Assembly: GCA_011037195.1 (NCBI GenBank)
Contig: JAAEAF010007909.1
Coordinates: 20,430 to 84,429, forward strand
Origin: Triatoma infestans
Taxonomy: Eukaryota; Arthropoda; Insecta; Hemiptera; Reduviidae
Direction of reading: 5' to 3'
Length of the DNA: 64,000 nt
In this document: positions 23,341-35,089 of the stretch, in pieces
Layout: each line of letters begins with the position of its first letter
Position numbering within the stretch: the stretch's first letter is position 1
Notes under the pieces: generated by a model
Database searches by the model: none
Told to the model about the DNA's origin: nothing
What the model saw: only the letters and a program-made list of their open reading frames with translations
Position numbers and translations under genes: made by a program

Positions 23341-23860
23341 AAAAAACGAGTCTGTTGATCTTTTAAGTTTCCGCGACCATTTTGCATGAAAAAAACTTGG
23401 AGTTTTTCGGGTTAAGACCGCGTCAGTGGTTTGCTAAAAACCGACGTTTTGCCCATATTGTAATGAGTCTCTTCAGCGTTCTTACAACTTAAAAGCCTAT
23501 AAGGCAATGAGGTAGAGAAAGGGCGTGGCTCCTTCCTCCGCCATCTTGGCAGAGGGCAGTGGGGTGGGAGGCTTAAATCTCGTCACCCGCCAGCCAACCG
23601 TTGACAAGGAAGAGAAACTTAAGCCCCGCCCACCATCTATAGTAAACATGGTGTTAAAGATGGCGAAGGAAGGAGCCACGCCCTTGGTTCATTGTCTTAT
23701 AAGGACCCTGAAGAGATTCATTTGCAACATGGGCGAAACGTCGGTTTTTAGCAAACCACTGACGCGATCTTTAACCCGGGAATCCAAGTTGTTTTTTTCA
23801 TGAAATGACCGCGGAAACTTAAAAGACAACAGACTCGTTTTTTTTTTTCCTTTTTTTTTT
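23341..23860. repeat. Large foldback palindrome with hammerhead-like motifs in both arms
   Basis: Arms of about 200 bp (23341-23556 and 23657-23860) are inverted copies around a roughly 100-bp centre. The outer ends read CGAGTCTGTTG and its complement. Each arm has GTCAGTGGTTTGC, AAAACGTCGG and CUGAAGA landmarks. Half copies occur at 3215-3575 and 39655-39945. Confidence 0.85.
23702..23746 (+). ncRNA. Hammerhead-like motif, class B (ACGU stem III)
   Basis: ACC (23704-23706), CUGAAGA (23707-23713), stem II GAUUCAU/AUGGGC with one bulged A, GAA (23734-23736), ACGU, cleavage C at 23741, then GGU pairing with ACC. Core residues are all present. Stem III of two base pairs could only form between two molecules or a tandem pair. 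Confidence 0.45.
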
Positions 23861-24315
23861 TGTACTTAAAATCTAAAATTAAAATGCATCATAGGCATGT
23901 AAAAAATCCATATTATATGCGTGCGTGAATTATGAAAAGTGAAATGCGAAAGTGTTTGTGTTATCAGAGAATCTGCTTATATAGATTGATTGTTTAACAA
24001 AATATTGTTTATTTATCTATACTATGTTACGATCATTCAGCTCGTATTTTATCATTTCTTGTCAGTGGCTATTCCACAGTAGCCCACGGCTGACTCAGTG
24101 TTATTTCGCGCTGTTATAAATAAATAAATCTAATAGTAAGATAGTATGGGTAATTAATTATTAAGTAAATCTGCTTACACATCCCCACGTGTTGGATGTT
24201 TCCATTTTTAAAGGGTACATGTGGTAGGCTTCTTTAAAGACTGTATCATGTGTTTTTCCCCCACTCAGGTACCAACACCCCTCTTAACCTAGTTATCATT
24301 TAAAGACCAGTGTAT

Positions 24316-24490
24316 CAACTAAATTTGCTCTGTGCAAATCTATGTTATCACATTGTTTGACAAAAAGCAACCTGATAATGGGCGAACGCCTTGAAACCGG
24401 TCGATGACGACAAAAAGAAGCAGGCTATCATGGAAAATATCGCAGATGCTTTCCAGCTCTGCGCAACCAACGCAACAATCATTTATATTG
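24316..24490 (+). repeat. Ribozyme-bearing repeat, class A copy with core mutation
   Basis: Contains GGGCGAACGCC and TTGAAACCGGTCGATGAC, but the core reads CTGATAA (24372-24378), losing the conserved G8, and stem I is also weakened. Ends with the family's 'gatgctttccagctctgcg'. Confidence 0.7.
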
Positions 24491-25369
24491 TTTAAAATGT
24501 TTTGAATAAAGATCTGAGGGGCATACTTGTAAACACTCAAACGGGAATCCATCAATTATACCTGCGGGCTTTTACATTTCCTCAGAACATTAGAGAGTTT
24601 CTACATCCTTAAAAAAAAAGTTTGTCCAGGAATACATATTCTACGAAAGGCTTCGCGAACGATATCAAGGAACTTATTTCTCAGGGTGTTATACGAGATC
24701 ACACAAATAAGCTATCCAGATCTCCGTTTCTAATGATGCACTGCATCTATAATTACTTTTGTCTTAAATTTGTTTCCTTGGTTCTTAGAAATCAGAAGAA
24801 TCTATAGCTTGAATATAATAAGCGTTTCGTTTCTTGCCACATAGTTCTTTGAAGTCTCCTTGTACTTAATAGATATTTATTTTTTATAATAAATGAACCA
24901 GTTTTTCTGAATAAGTTTAATAATTCGAATCCTCTACTCCGCGTTTTAAAACAATAAGCGTCAAAATGGTTGAATGGCCCTGAACTGGTTTTACCGATGC
25001 TGCACTCTTGTGACGCTCTCTCGAATTAATTCCTTTAAAACCTCTCGGGTCAACTTCTGAAATTTTTCACATATTTTAAGTTTATAGTCTTCAACATTGC
25101 GTAGATTTCATTTAACTCTACGCATCACCGGAATATATTTTATCTGTGGACTACATAAGTTTCATATTGCAGGTTAACTTTAATAGCCATATGATCTGAC
25201 CAGAAGACGTCTTTTACAGTAAAATTCTCAATAAATCATTTGGGGAGTTAACTGCCAGACACAGCTAGATTTATCACAGAATTACCCCTCACACCAATGT
25301 AGGTATACCATTCAAAATTAAAAGGCCTATCTCATCAGAAAATTCTACAATCCCATGCTTATCCTCAGA

Positions 25370-26070
25370 GTTATCAGGCCGCACTGAGGGCTTTGAGCAA
25401 GCCGTGTTGGAGTTCGAAATTGGTGGGAGAATGTAGGAGAAGGCTTAACGCCTTAGCTCGGAGGGGAAAGGTGCTGCTCTATTGGGTACCCGGACATGCG
25501 GGAATAGAGGGCAATGAGAGGCCAGATCGGCTGGCTTGGGAGGGTCCTCTTTTCCTTTTGCGGTCCCGAGCCAGCCTTTGCCGCCACTTAGAGGTTTTGT
25601 GAAAGTCAGATCAGACTTTGGGAGACGAGAGTATTGGGGAAATGCTGGGAGCTCACGCAGGGTGCCTCCAGGCTAAAAAAATCACGGGGGGTTCACATCA
25701 AGGGGGTTTCATATTACTTCCTGTCCCTTAGTAGGGCAGGTCTGAGGACCTTGGATGGTGTAGTGACTGAGACACACGTGGACGTCTGGTCATTTGCATA
25801 ATATAGGGAGGACGTCTAGTCCCATATGTCAAAACGTGATGATGGAGTTAGGGAAACGGTGTGTCACTACTTATGTCAGTGTCCCCGTTTCGCTTGTACT
25901 AGGTTTCATGTATTTGAGAGGGCACCACTCTCGCGGGATTGCCTGGGTGATTTGGAGTTGAAGGATATCTTGGGTAGATTAATTAGGGCGATGAATTGGG
26001 GGAAAACGGGAGGGGGGATAAAAGCCATATAGGCTTAGGTCCCAAGCCAATAGCCACCCAGTTTTCAATA
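25370..26070 (+). mobile_element. Non-LTR retrotransposon RNase H to C-terminal remnant
   Basis: LLYWVPGHAGIEGNERPDRL at about 25470-25530, then a C-terminal block CQCPRFACTRFHVFERAPL at 25870-25925, where the upstream 'HYLCQCPRF' matches the cysteine cluster of R1/Jockey-type proteins. The most recent-looking copy of this family here, but frames are broken. Confidence 0.8.
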
Positions 26071-26099
26071 ATAATACCCTCAGAGTTTATTGTTTTATT

Positions 26100-26860
26100 A
26101 TTTGATTTCCCCAAAATCCCAGACATTTACCAAAATCTAACTCATTATTATCTACAGATTACTCTTCCTCTAACTCTACAATTCCAGGTCACCTAAAATT
26201 AAAAATTCCAGATGACTTATTCTCCAATAGAAACGTCCAGAAAATATCACAAATTTCTTTTCAATTTTTCCTGGACTTAAATAAATAAATTTTACTTTCT
26301 AAATTTATTTATTTTTAATTTCCAAAAGATATGTCCCAAACAATTTGAACAAATTTACATACATTATTAGAAACCAGTTTGATACTGCAGCCTAATAAAA
26401 TATCAATACCAACCATTGTATGTCCAAATTTTTCAAACTCTAACAGCAGGGAACCAACTTAATTTTTAAAAAAATCTAGAAAATATTTTTGATAAATAAT
26501 CAAAATCTTTAAATTTTATTTTATTATAAACTAGTTACATTATAGGTTAGTATATTTAATTGATTATCATTTATCATAAATAATATTACAAAAATTTTGT
26601 GAAGTAAAAGTGGAGATATAGTTAGAAAAGATGAAGTTTCTCCAATAAGATTTCACAGTCTTCTTTATTTAGTTTGGCCCACTACTCTGTATTCAGACTG
26701 AAACAGAAAATAGAATTTATATACAAAGAAAAGTCGAGACTAGTTAGTAAATTTAACTCAGAAAATAAAGTGATAATTTTTCTATCTGATTTCGTACAGA
26801 AGCGCATATGACTTTTGGAACTAAATAAAAGTTGTAAATCACTTTATTTACAAAAATGTT
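26100..26860. other. AT-rich intergenic stretch, no genes seen
   Basis: Simple A/T-rich sequence with no conserved frame, tRNA-like fold or transposon end that I can recognise. Confidence 0.6.
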
Positions 26861-26911
26861 TAATTTTTTTTGTTTACAAGAATTGAACTCTTATTTGTTT
26901 TTGGAACCCAG

Positions 26912-27079
26912 CAAGGGATGGGGGCTGGGACAGCTTTAGCAATGCAGCTGACGCAAACTCAGCTAAATCATGTAATCCAGGAAAAACTTGCAGTTATAAA
27001 TATGCAGATAAAAGCGCATAAAATTAAAGGTGAAGCCTATAGGGAAAACGGGCCCGACCTTGTGGATAGAAAAATGTGA
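26912..27079 (+). CDS. Unidentified short reading frame, possible terminal exon
   Basis: After an acceptor-like TTTTTGGAACCCAG the frame reads QGMGAGTALAMQLTQTQLN, then IQEKLAVINMQIKAHKIKG, and ends at TGA. The composition looks coding, but I do not recognise it and no upstream exon was found. The last 80 bases plus 150 bases of flank reappear at 34625-34806 with frame damage, so the block was duplicated. Confidence 0.3.
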   Translation, partial: QGMGAGTALAMQLTQTQLNHVIQEKLAVINMQIKAHKIKGEAYRENGPDLVDRKM

Positions 27080-27215
27080 TTAAATGGTCACTCAGGACCG
27101 GCAGCATAGATTATTACTAATTAAATCAAAGAGGTTTAAATAATAATAATAATAATACTAATTAGTAATTTATAATTGAAAAAGGTTTTTAAGATCATGA
27201 AAAATAATATTGTAA

Positions 27216-28448
27216 CAAGATTCATACAATATGTAACGAGGCAAATCACTTTAATCAATAGAATAGTTTCAGTGCGTCAAGTTGGCAACCTTGTACTTAG
27301 ATACTGATCAGCTGTTCGAAAGTATTTGGTAAGCATAACCTCAAATTTATTCAGTTAACAATGGCGAGTCCGCCCGAACATTGCAACTCGGATGAACAAC
27401 GTTCAGTGATTAGATTTTTAGTTGAAGAGGATATCAAAGGTAGTGAAATCGATGAAAGAACGTTGCCAGTGTACGGGGAATAATTGTTTGAACCGTTCGG
27501 CCGTTGAAGTGTCTATGGCGAGCGACGAAGTTGGACGGTCGGTTGAAGTTACAACTTTCTCCCTTGAATCTCGCATTAACGCGTTAATTCAGCACAATAA
27601 GCATATATTACTGTTAAACTGAAGGCTGAAGAAGTACACGCAAGTGTTCCATTAGTCCATAACATTATTCAGAATAAGCTGCAGTACAAGAAAACTGGTG
27701 CGAGATGGATTCCAAAAAAACTTAACGGACGCCTAGAAAGAAACCAGGTTTAAAATCAGTCAACAGTTGAAAGAACGATGTTTAATTGAAAAAAAAATTT
27801 TCAGTATAATTGTACCATGCGATGAAACATGGATACACCATTTTGAGCCGGAGTATAAGCGTCAAAGCTTTGATTGAAAGCATACGGGTTCTCCCACTCG
27901 AAAGAAATTCAAGACCCAATCGTCGTATTCTGGGATTCGCAGAGGCCTATTTATTGTGAATATCTCGAAGCTCAATGAACCATCAACAGCCAGCATTATA
28001 GTGATTTGCTCACACAAACAAAGTAAGGCCTGCCATTCGAACGAAACTTCGTGGAATTTTGAATAAAGACGTGATTTTGCTTCATGACAACGCGTGCACA
28101 CACACGGGACAGTTAACTCAAGGAACACTTCAAAAAGTGGGGTGGGAGATCCTACTACACCCCCGACCTCGCTCCATCGGACTTCCATTTGTTTGGAACC
28201 CTTAAAGAGGCTCTACGTGGGAAACATTTTCAATCCAATGAAGAAGTTAAAAAATCAGATGCTATACTAGCTTCGAGATCAACCCAAAGAATTTTAAGCT
28301 AGAGGCATACACAACTTAGTAGAACGATGGGACAAGTGTATAAATGTTGCTGGGGGACTATGTTGAAAAGTAGCCAAAGTTTTGTATTGATTAAATAAAT
28401 CGTATTTCAGCTACAGCGATTTGTCTCGTTACTTATTGAATTACCCTC
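27216..28448 (+). mobile_element. Mariner-like transposon copy B (full length, decayed)
   Basis: Both terminal inverted repeats are recognisable (5' end mutated; 3' end 'cgatttgtctcgttacttattgaa'). The transposase runs from ATGGCGAGTCC near 27361 to a stop near 28370, with frameshifts and a stop-containing middle. D-rich landmarks (CDETWIHHFEP near 27810-27850, SDFHLFGPLKEAL near 28185) identify a SETMAR-like mariner. Confidence 0.9.
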
Positions 28449-28449
28449 G

Positions 28450-28862
28450 TATATATAATAGTTGTAATTTTATTCCTCGTAGTATGCTTATTTTTCTATT
28501 TCCTGACCGGTTTTGGATTCTCATCTGTGGTCATTCGAGTTTCAACAGTGTGGTGTGTATTAGAAACATTAAGTTGAAATCAACTCTTTACCCGAATTAA
28601 TAAATGAGTAGTTTTTAATCATTCCACTCTCACGATAGATGAGAATTCGAAAGCGCCAGGTAAAAGAAAAATAAGGATAAAATCCCAGATTTATCCAGCA
28701 CTGAACACCCATCCACATATCCAGTATATTTAATGCTCACTTTTGTTGTATAAATATATTTACATTCTTTTTAAATTGTAATTTAGACTTATATATAATC
28801 TACAAAACTTATTTTTTAGATTGTGATCGGTGTCCTGGAGGGAATCCTAGATAGGTAGATGT

Positions 28863-28911
<49 letters not shown>

Positions 28912-29091
28912 AGATAGATAGAGATAGATAGATGGATGGATGGCTGGATAGATAGATAGAGAAATAGTTAGATAGACACTGATGTGCTTTTATGCTTTTT
29001 CGTAAAACGTGATAATATCATCGCCCGACTAAGAAATGGCTCTCTAGAAGGTCCAGCGGTTATAGTATCTTTGTGGGATAATAATTTAGCC
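28450..29091. repeat. Intergenic stretch with TAGA microsatellite (28857-28975)
   Basis: About 25 TAGA/TGGA units with small interruptions. The rest is AT-rich with no feature seen. Confidence 0.85.
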
Positions 29092-29756
29092 CTACCTTGA
29101 CCAATTGCTGATTCCTTCTTGTGGCAGTGGTTCAGACATCATTGGCTTTCGGGCTCCACGACCATATATAGAAAGCAATTTAAAATGAGGTCCAGTAGAG
29201 ATTTTATCTTTGCTTGAATTGATGTACACCTGGAAATCTCCACGACCTAGCGTTCCGAAACAAGACTCCGAATCACGGAGTTTCAACACCGCTACACTCC
29301 TATCCAATTGTTCTGCTCCTTTTTTCGCCAAATCTTCATGAATCTCTTCTTCTTTTAATTATGCAAAAAAAGTGTAAGCAAAGTCAATAAGGAACTAATA
29401 TCAAGACATTAGCACATTTTTAAATTGAAAGTTTCGTACTATAATTCCCATAGTTAATGTAAAAACATTTCTTTGTACATTAAATCACCGCTCGTATAAT
29501 TTATTAAATAGAGCAAAATTATCAAAATTATACGAACCCTTTATAATATTTACCATTTTATAAAAAAAAAAAGCATTCTGAAAAGGAATTACATCTTGCA
29601 AAATGCTCCTATAAACTTGCTCCAAGTGAGTGAATGTACTTGTTGGTAGAAAGATGAAAAGATAATTACCCTTAGAGGGACTGCGACTGCCTGGAGTTTC
29701 CTTCGCATTTCTTCTAACTCATCAAAACTGCCATCTTTGCCATATCCACCTTCCAT
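29092..29756 (-). CDS. Unrecognised small gene, two candidate exons
   Basis: Exon A (29670-29756) starts ATG and encodes MEGGYGKDGSFDELEEMRRK to VAVPLR, then donor GTAATT. Exon B (29092-29343) follows an AG and reads in the same phase: IHEDLAKKGAEQLDRSVAVL, then a Gly-rich basic part (GRGDFQVYINSS, YGRGARKPMMSEPLP), and stops at TAG. The stop overlaps a possible donor (AG|GTAGGG), so it may continue. It looks like a soluble protein with a charged N-terminal helix. I do not recognise the family, and a missed middle exon is possible. Confidence 0.4.
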
Positions 29757-29930
29757 ATTTAACTAAAAGTTTAGTCGAAAATAAAATAAACATCGTTAAT
29801 AATAAAATTTATTGTATTTATGGTCCTTGTGAAAGGTAAGTTGTTACAATCCATATGTTATATTTTTGTTTTTTTAATGAAGTGTTTATACGGCATTGGC
29901 CAGAGGAATGGCGCGCTAGTACTGAGTACA

Positions 29931-29992
29931 AATCATTTTTGAGCTATGACGATTTGTCTCATTACTTATTGAATGACCCTCATATATTGGGG
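29931..29992 (+). mobile_element. Mariner-like 3' terminal fragment (copy C)
   Basis: Only the last 60 bases, 'gagctatgacgatttgtctc' to 'gaatgaccctca', remain next to a SINE scrap at 29893-29930. Confidence 0.75.
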
Positions 29993-30354
29993 CCTCACAT
30001 TTTAAAGAAACAAAAAATTTTATAAAAAAACATTAACCATTATACCAAGTTATATATTATTTCTAATTATTATTACTGTTAGTTATTAATAATTGATATA
30101 AATTTTCAAATACAATTTATGTGAAATATAGGTTGCAGTACATAATGTGGGAAACTCAATTTTATATTATTTTATTTTGTTTAATTATTATTTCCAATTT
30201 AATACATTGAAATTCTTGTTTTTTTAAAAAAATTTAAGATATTTTCTGTTTGAAAGAAAATGCTTTTTATAAAAAAAAGGAATATATATAGAATTAAAAA
30301 ACTCAATTTATTTAATTTACCTTAGTTTTGATGTAAATTCCTACAATTTAAAAC

Positions 30355-30490
30355 TGTACAAGTCTGTGTTATCACACTGTCTGACAAAACGCATCCTGAA
30401 GATGGGCGAACGCCCGAAACCGGGGCCGGTCGATGACCACAAAATGAAGCAGGCTATCACGGAAAATGTCTCTGATGCTTTCCAGCTCAC
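30355..30490 (+). repeat. Ribozyme-bearing repeat, class A, well-preserved half element
   Basis: Matches the right arm of the palindrome at 53288-53564 from 'gtacaagtctgtgttatcac' to 'gatgctttccagctc'. No left arm is present. Confidence 0.8.
30391..30438 (+). ncRNA. Hammerhead ribozyme candidate with closed stem III
   Basis: CAUC 30392-30395; CUGAAGA 30396-30402; one U; stem II GGGC/GCCC (30404-30407 with 30412-30415, loop GAAC); GAA 30416-30418; stem III ACCG (30419-30422) with CGGU (30427-30430), loop GGGC; cleavage C at 30431; GAUG 30432-30435 closes stem I. All invariant core bases are in place. Stem I is short and one unpaired U follows A9. No activity is known. Confidence 0.6.
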
Positions 30491-30499
30491 AATTATATT

Positions 30500-32000
30500 C
30501 CTTGACAATTTATATTTTGAATAAAATTAAGAAAAGAAGATAAAAATAAATAAAGAAAATTCAGAATGTCTAAATTCATTTCATTAAATATTTTTGAATA
30601 AAATATAATTCTATGTTAAGACCAATTAGGTATCCTGTAAACAATATGCCCTAAAGTACCATATAAATAGGTACATAGGTTTATACAAAAAAAACAAACA
30701 AAACAAAATATTTAAAAGGAAATTTATATGAAATATTTAAATCCATTTAATGCCATCTTAAATCGCTTTTAAGACAAAGCACTTGTAAACTTTTAATTTT
30801 TCTTTTTTATGTTTCTGCAATGTAACAAATGTATAAGTTTAAAAATTCTCTCTCCACATCTTCACGACTTTCTATATATTAAAGCCTTGATAAAGATAGG
30901 AAACTCTGTCGAAACGATCCTCACCAAATTTCTTCATAATATAATTCATCAACGGTCAATAAATTCTTTTATGTTAATTCGTACATCTGCCAACAAAATT
31001 GTTCAATTTGTGAATTAGGCAAAAACCACTGATTTGGCATTTTATAGCCATTCAAACTAATGTTTGTAAAACAATTGCATTTTGTTTTTTTTAATAGAAA
31101 AAAAATATATATTTTTTTTAATTAATTTGTATTAATTAAAGTAAGAGAAAGTCATGTGAGTGTTTCATACCAGACTTTTAAGGAATTCTTAATCAAGTGG
31201 ACCCTATATAACTCATAATAATTATCAAAATCGTAAATAATTTTAAACTATACACTTAGTTGGTCTTGATAATTGCTTTTTTTTTTAAAGTGCTGAATAA
31301 AACTTGTTTTTTTGCCTGGGTCCACCACTCTTTTAGTTTGTCGTAACTGTTTAAAACATTATAAATCTATACTTTGTGTGTTTTTTTAAAAATATATTTA
31401 AATTTTAATTAATTAATAAAAAATAATTAAATAAGATTAATTAATACTTACTATAATTTTGTGATAGATACATTTTTTAAGGTTAGCACTTAAACAAACG
31501 ATTCAAAATGCCGGCAATTTTTTTTCGGCCCGAGTTCAAACTCGGAACCATTCGGCTGTTCTCGTAAAACATTGCCGCCAACTTATTAACATATAGAGAT
31601 CTCTTCTAGTTCTAATTATAATGGTAAACTGTTTTTATAAATCATGGATTTTCTTATTATTTTAATTAATTAAAAAATATTCTGTAAAATGGGAATCTTA
31701 CAATGTTACAATGGTAGTGAGGGGGATTTTACTTGTATATCTAAACAGTCTAATGCAGAGCACTCTATGTTAGAATCAACAAACTGGACAGGCCCACCAA
31801 ATCTTGTTTAAAATCATTTTTTGTTGATATATATTTTTTATTTAAAAACAAAAATATTTCAATAAAAGTAAGACGTTTCTATCTATGTAGCAAGAATTCC
31901 CAAGTAAAAATTAGCTGACAGAATTATATAATGAACTCAAATAGCACATTATAACAAATAGGTTAAACATAACCCTCTCCCACTTCCAAAATTGCCCTTT
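30500..32000. other. AT-rich intergenic DNA
   Basis: Homopolymer-rich sequence. The only landmarks are complex-repeat pieces at 31141-31175 and 31680-32010. No gene seen. Confidence 0.55.
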
Positions 32001-32099
32001 GACTTTATCGGGAGAAATGTTTCAAATAAAAATTGTAGCTCTTTGTATGAGTAGTTGATATATACTCGTATATGCATAAATAAAAAAATTCGTAGTGTT

Positions 32100-32640
32100 T
32101 AGCAATTTGACTTCGAGCAGTCCAATAAATCTTCGAATTAAAATAATAAGTAGTAGCAGATTGTGGGATAACCGATCTTCTGATGTGCTCAGGATACTCC
32201 ACTGTTTACCTCCGGCCTATTCCTGGAGTCCTATAATCACCTCCTGTCTGAGCCTTTCTTTCAGGATCCTCTTGGCCACTTTGAACTCTATTGGAGTCGT
32301 GACGATTCTTTCTGCGATTCCAATTTGGCAAGGTGGTCTACTTTCACATTTTCCATTATTCCACAATTACTAGGGATCCATTGCTTAAAAATTTTCATAG
32401 CCCGAAGAAATGAGACTATCCGCAAGGAGACGTCCCTCCAGAATATCATGAGCCTTACCTTACTAGAGACGTGCTTTGTAAAGGCCTGAAATCAACAAAA
32501 AGTACCACTTTCCCATTTTTTTAGGGCCAGGAGAATGGCTTTAACTTCACTATCCAAGTTGGATTTGAGGTTCTAAACTCCTTGTGCTTGACATTTCATA
32601 AAATGGACTTTCGGTTGTGAAATTTTGACAGACAATTTAT
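32100..32640 (-). mobile_element. Non-LTR retrotransposon RNase H remnant
   Basis: The minus strand keeps QWIPSNCGIMENVKVDHLAKL-like motif order (the VPGHxGIxGNExAD block) around 32330-32390. Heavily mutated. Confidence 0.55.
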
Positions 32641-32706
32641 GGTGATACCTAAACGGAATATCAAGTTTCAACATTCAGCGATTTTTCGTTTCTCAGCTAT
32701 GCTGTT

Positions 32707-32737
<31 letters not shown>

Positions 32738-33246
32738 TAATTACTAAAAACCACTTTTTTGGGACTCAGAGGACCTCAAAATGTAAATTTCCGGTGAAAA
32801 TTCGATATCGAAAATTTGACACAATTACAATACTTCCTCTTACTAGGATTAAGTGAAAGTAAAAAAAAAAATCGTAACAGTTTTCGAGAAAAATCCCCCC
32901 CCAAACGCAAAAAACTATTCTATAAAGTGACACTTCCGGTAAACGGATTTTCTTCAAATATGAAATTGCTACTAATGAGTATTAATATTATGTAGGTGGT
33001 ACAATCATAATAAATTGTATTAAAGTGGTACTTTATAGGGAAAGCATAACGCTACTGGCCCCCTCCCCCTTGGACCCTAAAAAAAATCAATTTTCCCTGC
33101 AAAAAATGTTTCGAATAAAAGGAATATATATATAGTGAAGTTTAATCTAGAAACTCGGGGCCTCCAAAAGGAGGTTCAACACTTAGACCTCAGCTGGGGC
33201 TCTTTGTGCACCGTAAAAACCCCTCACATCAGCCCTGTATCATTAA

Positions 33247-33933
33247 CACGTTGACTACGGATGTCGACAGCGTGTCGACACACCGCCTTCTTGCCTGGTG
33301 CGTGTGTCGACAGCGTGTCAACTTGGTTTTGTTTACTTTAAACTTATCCCTACTCTTCCAGCACAGTTCAAGCCAGTTGTTGTCTCTTGCCCGCACTGTG
33401 GAAAGATTAAAAAAGTGTTTTTTTTCCTCCAGCCTGGAATTCCAGTTTTTTGTTCATTTTTTTTTTTTCGTGGTTGTACTTATAACATTATTATACATGT
33501 ATTATTAGTATATATGCACTAAATTTGAAATCTTATTTCTTATAATAATCTATTCTGAGCTCAAAGTGAGTATTGAATAACTATTACTTTTTACTTATTT
33601 TTTTTTTTTAATTTTTTTTTTTAATTTTTGGAAAATAAAACTCCATTTTGTAATTTTATTGTAGAATAAAAGTGTTATTTTGAAATGTTGGTATTCTTTA
33701 TGAATTATTTTCAAGTTTTTCATCATTCATCACAAATGTTACCAATTTTATTTGCTTTCTAAAAAAAAAAAAAAAGAGATGCGACACCTGGTTAAATCGC
33801 AGAACGGATATAAGAAATAGGTAAAATACGTCATAACACAATCGAATTAGTGCAAAAAGGAAACGATTGAACAAGTAAATCGATTCAGCATAGAGTATCC
33901 AGGTCCAGGCCGAATGGGTCCGCAATCAACGTG
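33247..33933. mobile_element. piggyBac-like nonautonomous element with TTAA duplication
   Basis: TTAA at 33243-33246 and 33934-33937 flank inverted ends CACGTTGACTACGG and CACGTTGATTGCGG (the latter on the minus strand). TTAA targeting is the hallmark of piggyBac. The 687-bp interior has a Cys-x2-Cys stretch (SCPHCGKIKK) but no full transposase. Confidence 0.7.
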
Positions 33934-33937
33934 TTAA

Positions 33938-34260
33938 AAACGCCCAGGGCTGAGGCTAGTAAAATTTCTGACCACGTCTTTGGCTCCAAATTTTGGACTT
34001 TTCATCAATCATTGCATCAATTTTGGAAATTTTCAAGAATCATCTGCGAGCATAGTGTACGCACTCTTCAAGAAGATGAAACGGTGTCCTTTTTTCCGCA
34101 TTTCCTGCAAAGTGGATCCCCAGTGTAGACCCATATTATGTAGATGTTTCCTTAAAAAGCAATGCCCTGTAACTAGGGCAATAATTCTTCTTAGCTCCAC
34201 TTTGGTTCTGCCAAGGACATAGGTTGTGCGAATCTTTGAGGGGCTCCGCAGGAAAATCTT
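33938..34260 (-). mobile_element. Non-LTR retrotransposon C-terminal fragment
   Basis: The minus strand reads GHCFLRKHLHNMGLHWGS, matching the GHxxLRxHLxxMG block of the region after RNase H. It abuts the piggyBac-like element. Confidence 0.65.
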
Positions 34261-34495
34261 AAGAATGCCTCAGTTCTGTAATATTTTTCCAATATAATGT
34301 ATGTTTGCGTGTTAGCCATTTTGTTGGTTTTGACAGTGTGTTGCAAAGACTCAACCGCACTAAACTTTGCAATTTTAAATAAAATAAATAAATAAAAAAT
34401 ATTAAAGGAAATGTAATCGTATCAAATTATTGATATTGAGTTTGCATCGTGAATATACACATTTTGAGGTCCCTGAGTCCAATAAAGTAGGAAAT

Positions 34496-34578
34496 GCTGT
34501 GTGTGTGTGTGTGTATGCGTATATATATATTATATATCTAATATATATATATATTAATATATATATATTATATAATAT
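34496..34578. repeat. TG and TA microsatellites
   Basis: (TG)n followed by interrupted (TA)n within a complex-repeat unit. Confidence 0.9.
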
Positions 34579-34624
34579 GTGAACAGTATAGCTCAAAAAC
34601 GAAAAACCGTAGAAAGTTGAAACT

Positions 34625-35081
34625 AAAGGTGAAGCATAAAATTAAAGGTGAAGCCTATAGAGAAAACGGGCCCCCTACCTTGTGGATTAGAAAAATATGA
34701 TTAAATGGTCACTCAGGACCGGTAGCGTAGATTATTACTAATTAAATCAAAGAGGTTTTAATATAATTGAACGAGCTTTTTAAGATCATGAAAAATAATA
34801 TTGTAACAAGGGTCATTCCAATAAGTAACGATACAAATCATTTTAGCTCAGAAAATGTTTGTTTAATCAATATTTCAGTTAAGTTGGCATGCTGGTACTT
34901 TAGCTTCTTATCAGCTGTTCGAGAGTATTTGGTAAGCACAACCTCAAACGTATGCATTTAACAATGGCGAGTCCGCTCGAACATTGCACCTCGGAAGAAT
35001 AACGTTCAGTAATTAGATTTTTAGTTGCAGAGGGTATCAAAGGTAGAGAAATCTTACGAAAAAATGTTAGAAGTGTACGGA
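34625..35081 (+). mobile_element. Duplicated flank plus mariner-like 5' fragment (copy D)
   Basis: 34625-34806 repeats 27000-27220 almost base for base, then a mariner 5' end with TIR runs to about 35081 and stops inside the transposase N-terminus. Confidence 0.8.
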
Positions 35082-35089
35082 GCAAAAGG

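Noticed and set aside
23341..23860. Assembly artefact explanation for the palindrome
   Set aside because: The arms differ at many positions and half copies exist at two other loci, so it is more likely a real repeat, although read support was not available.
27361..28370. Functional mariner transposase
   Set aside because: Frameshifts and stops interrupt the frame in copies B and E; copy A is deleted. No active source is seen.
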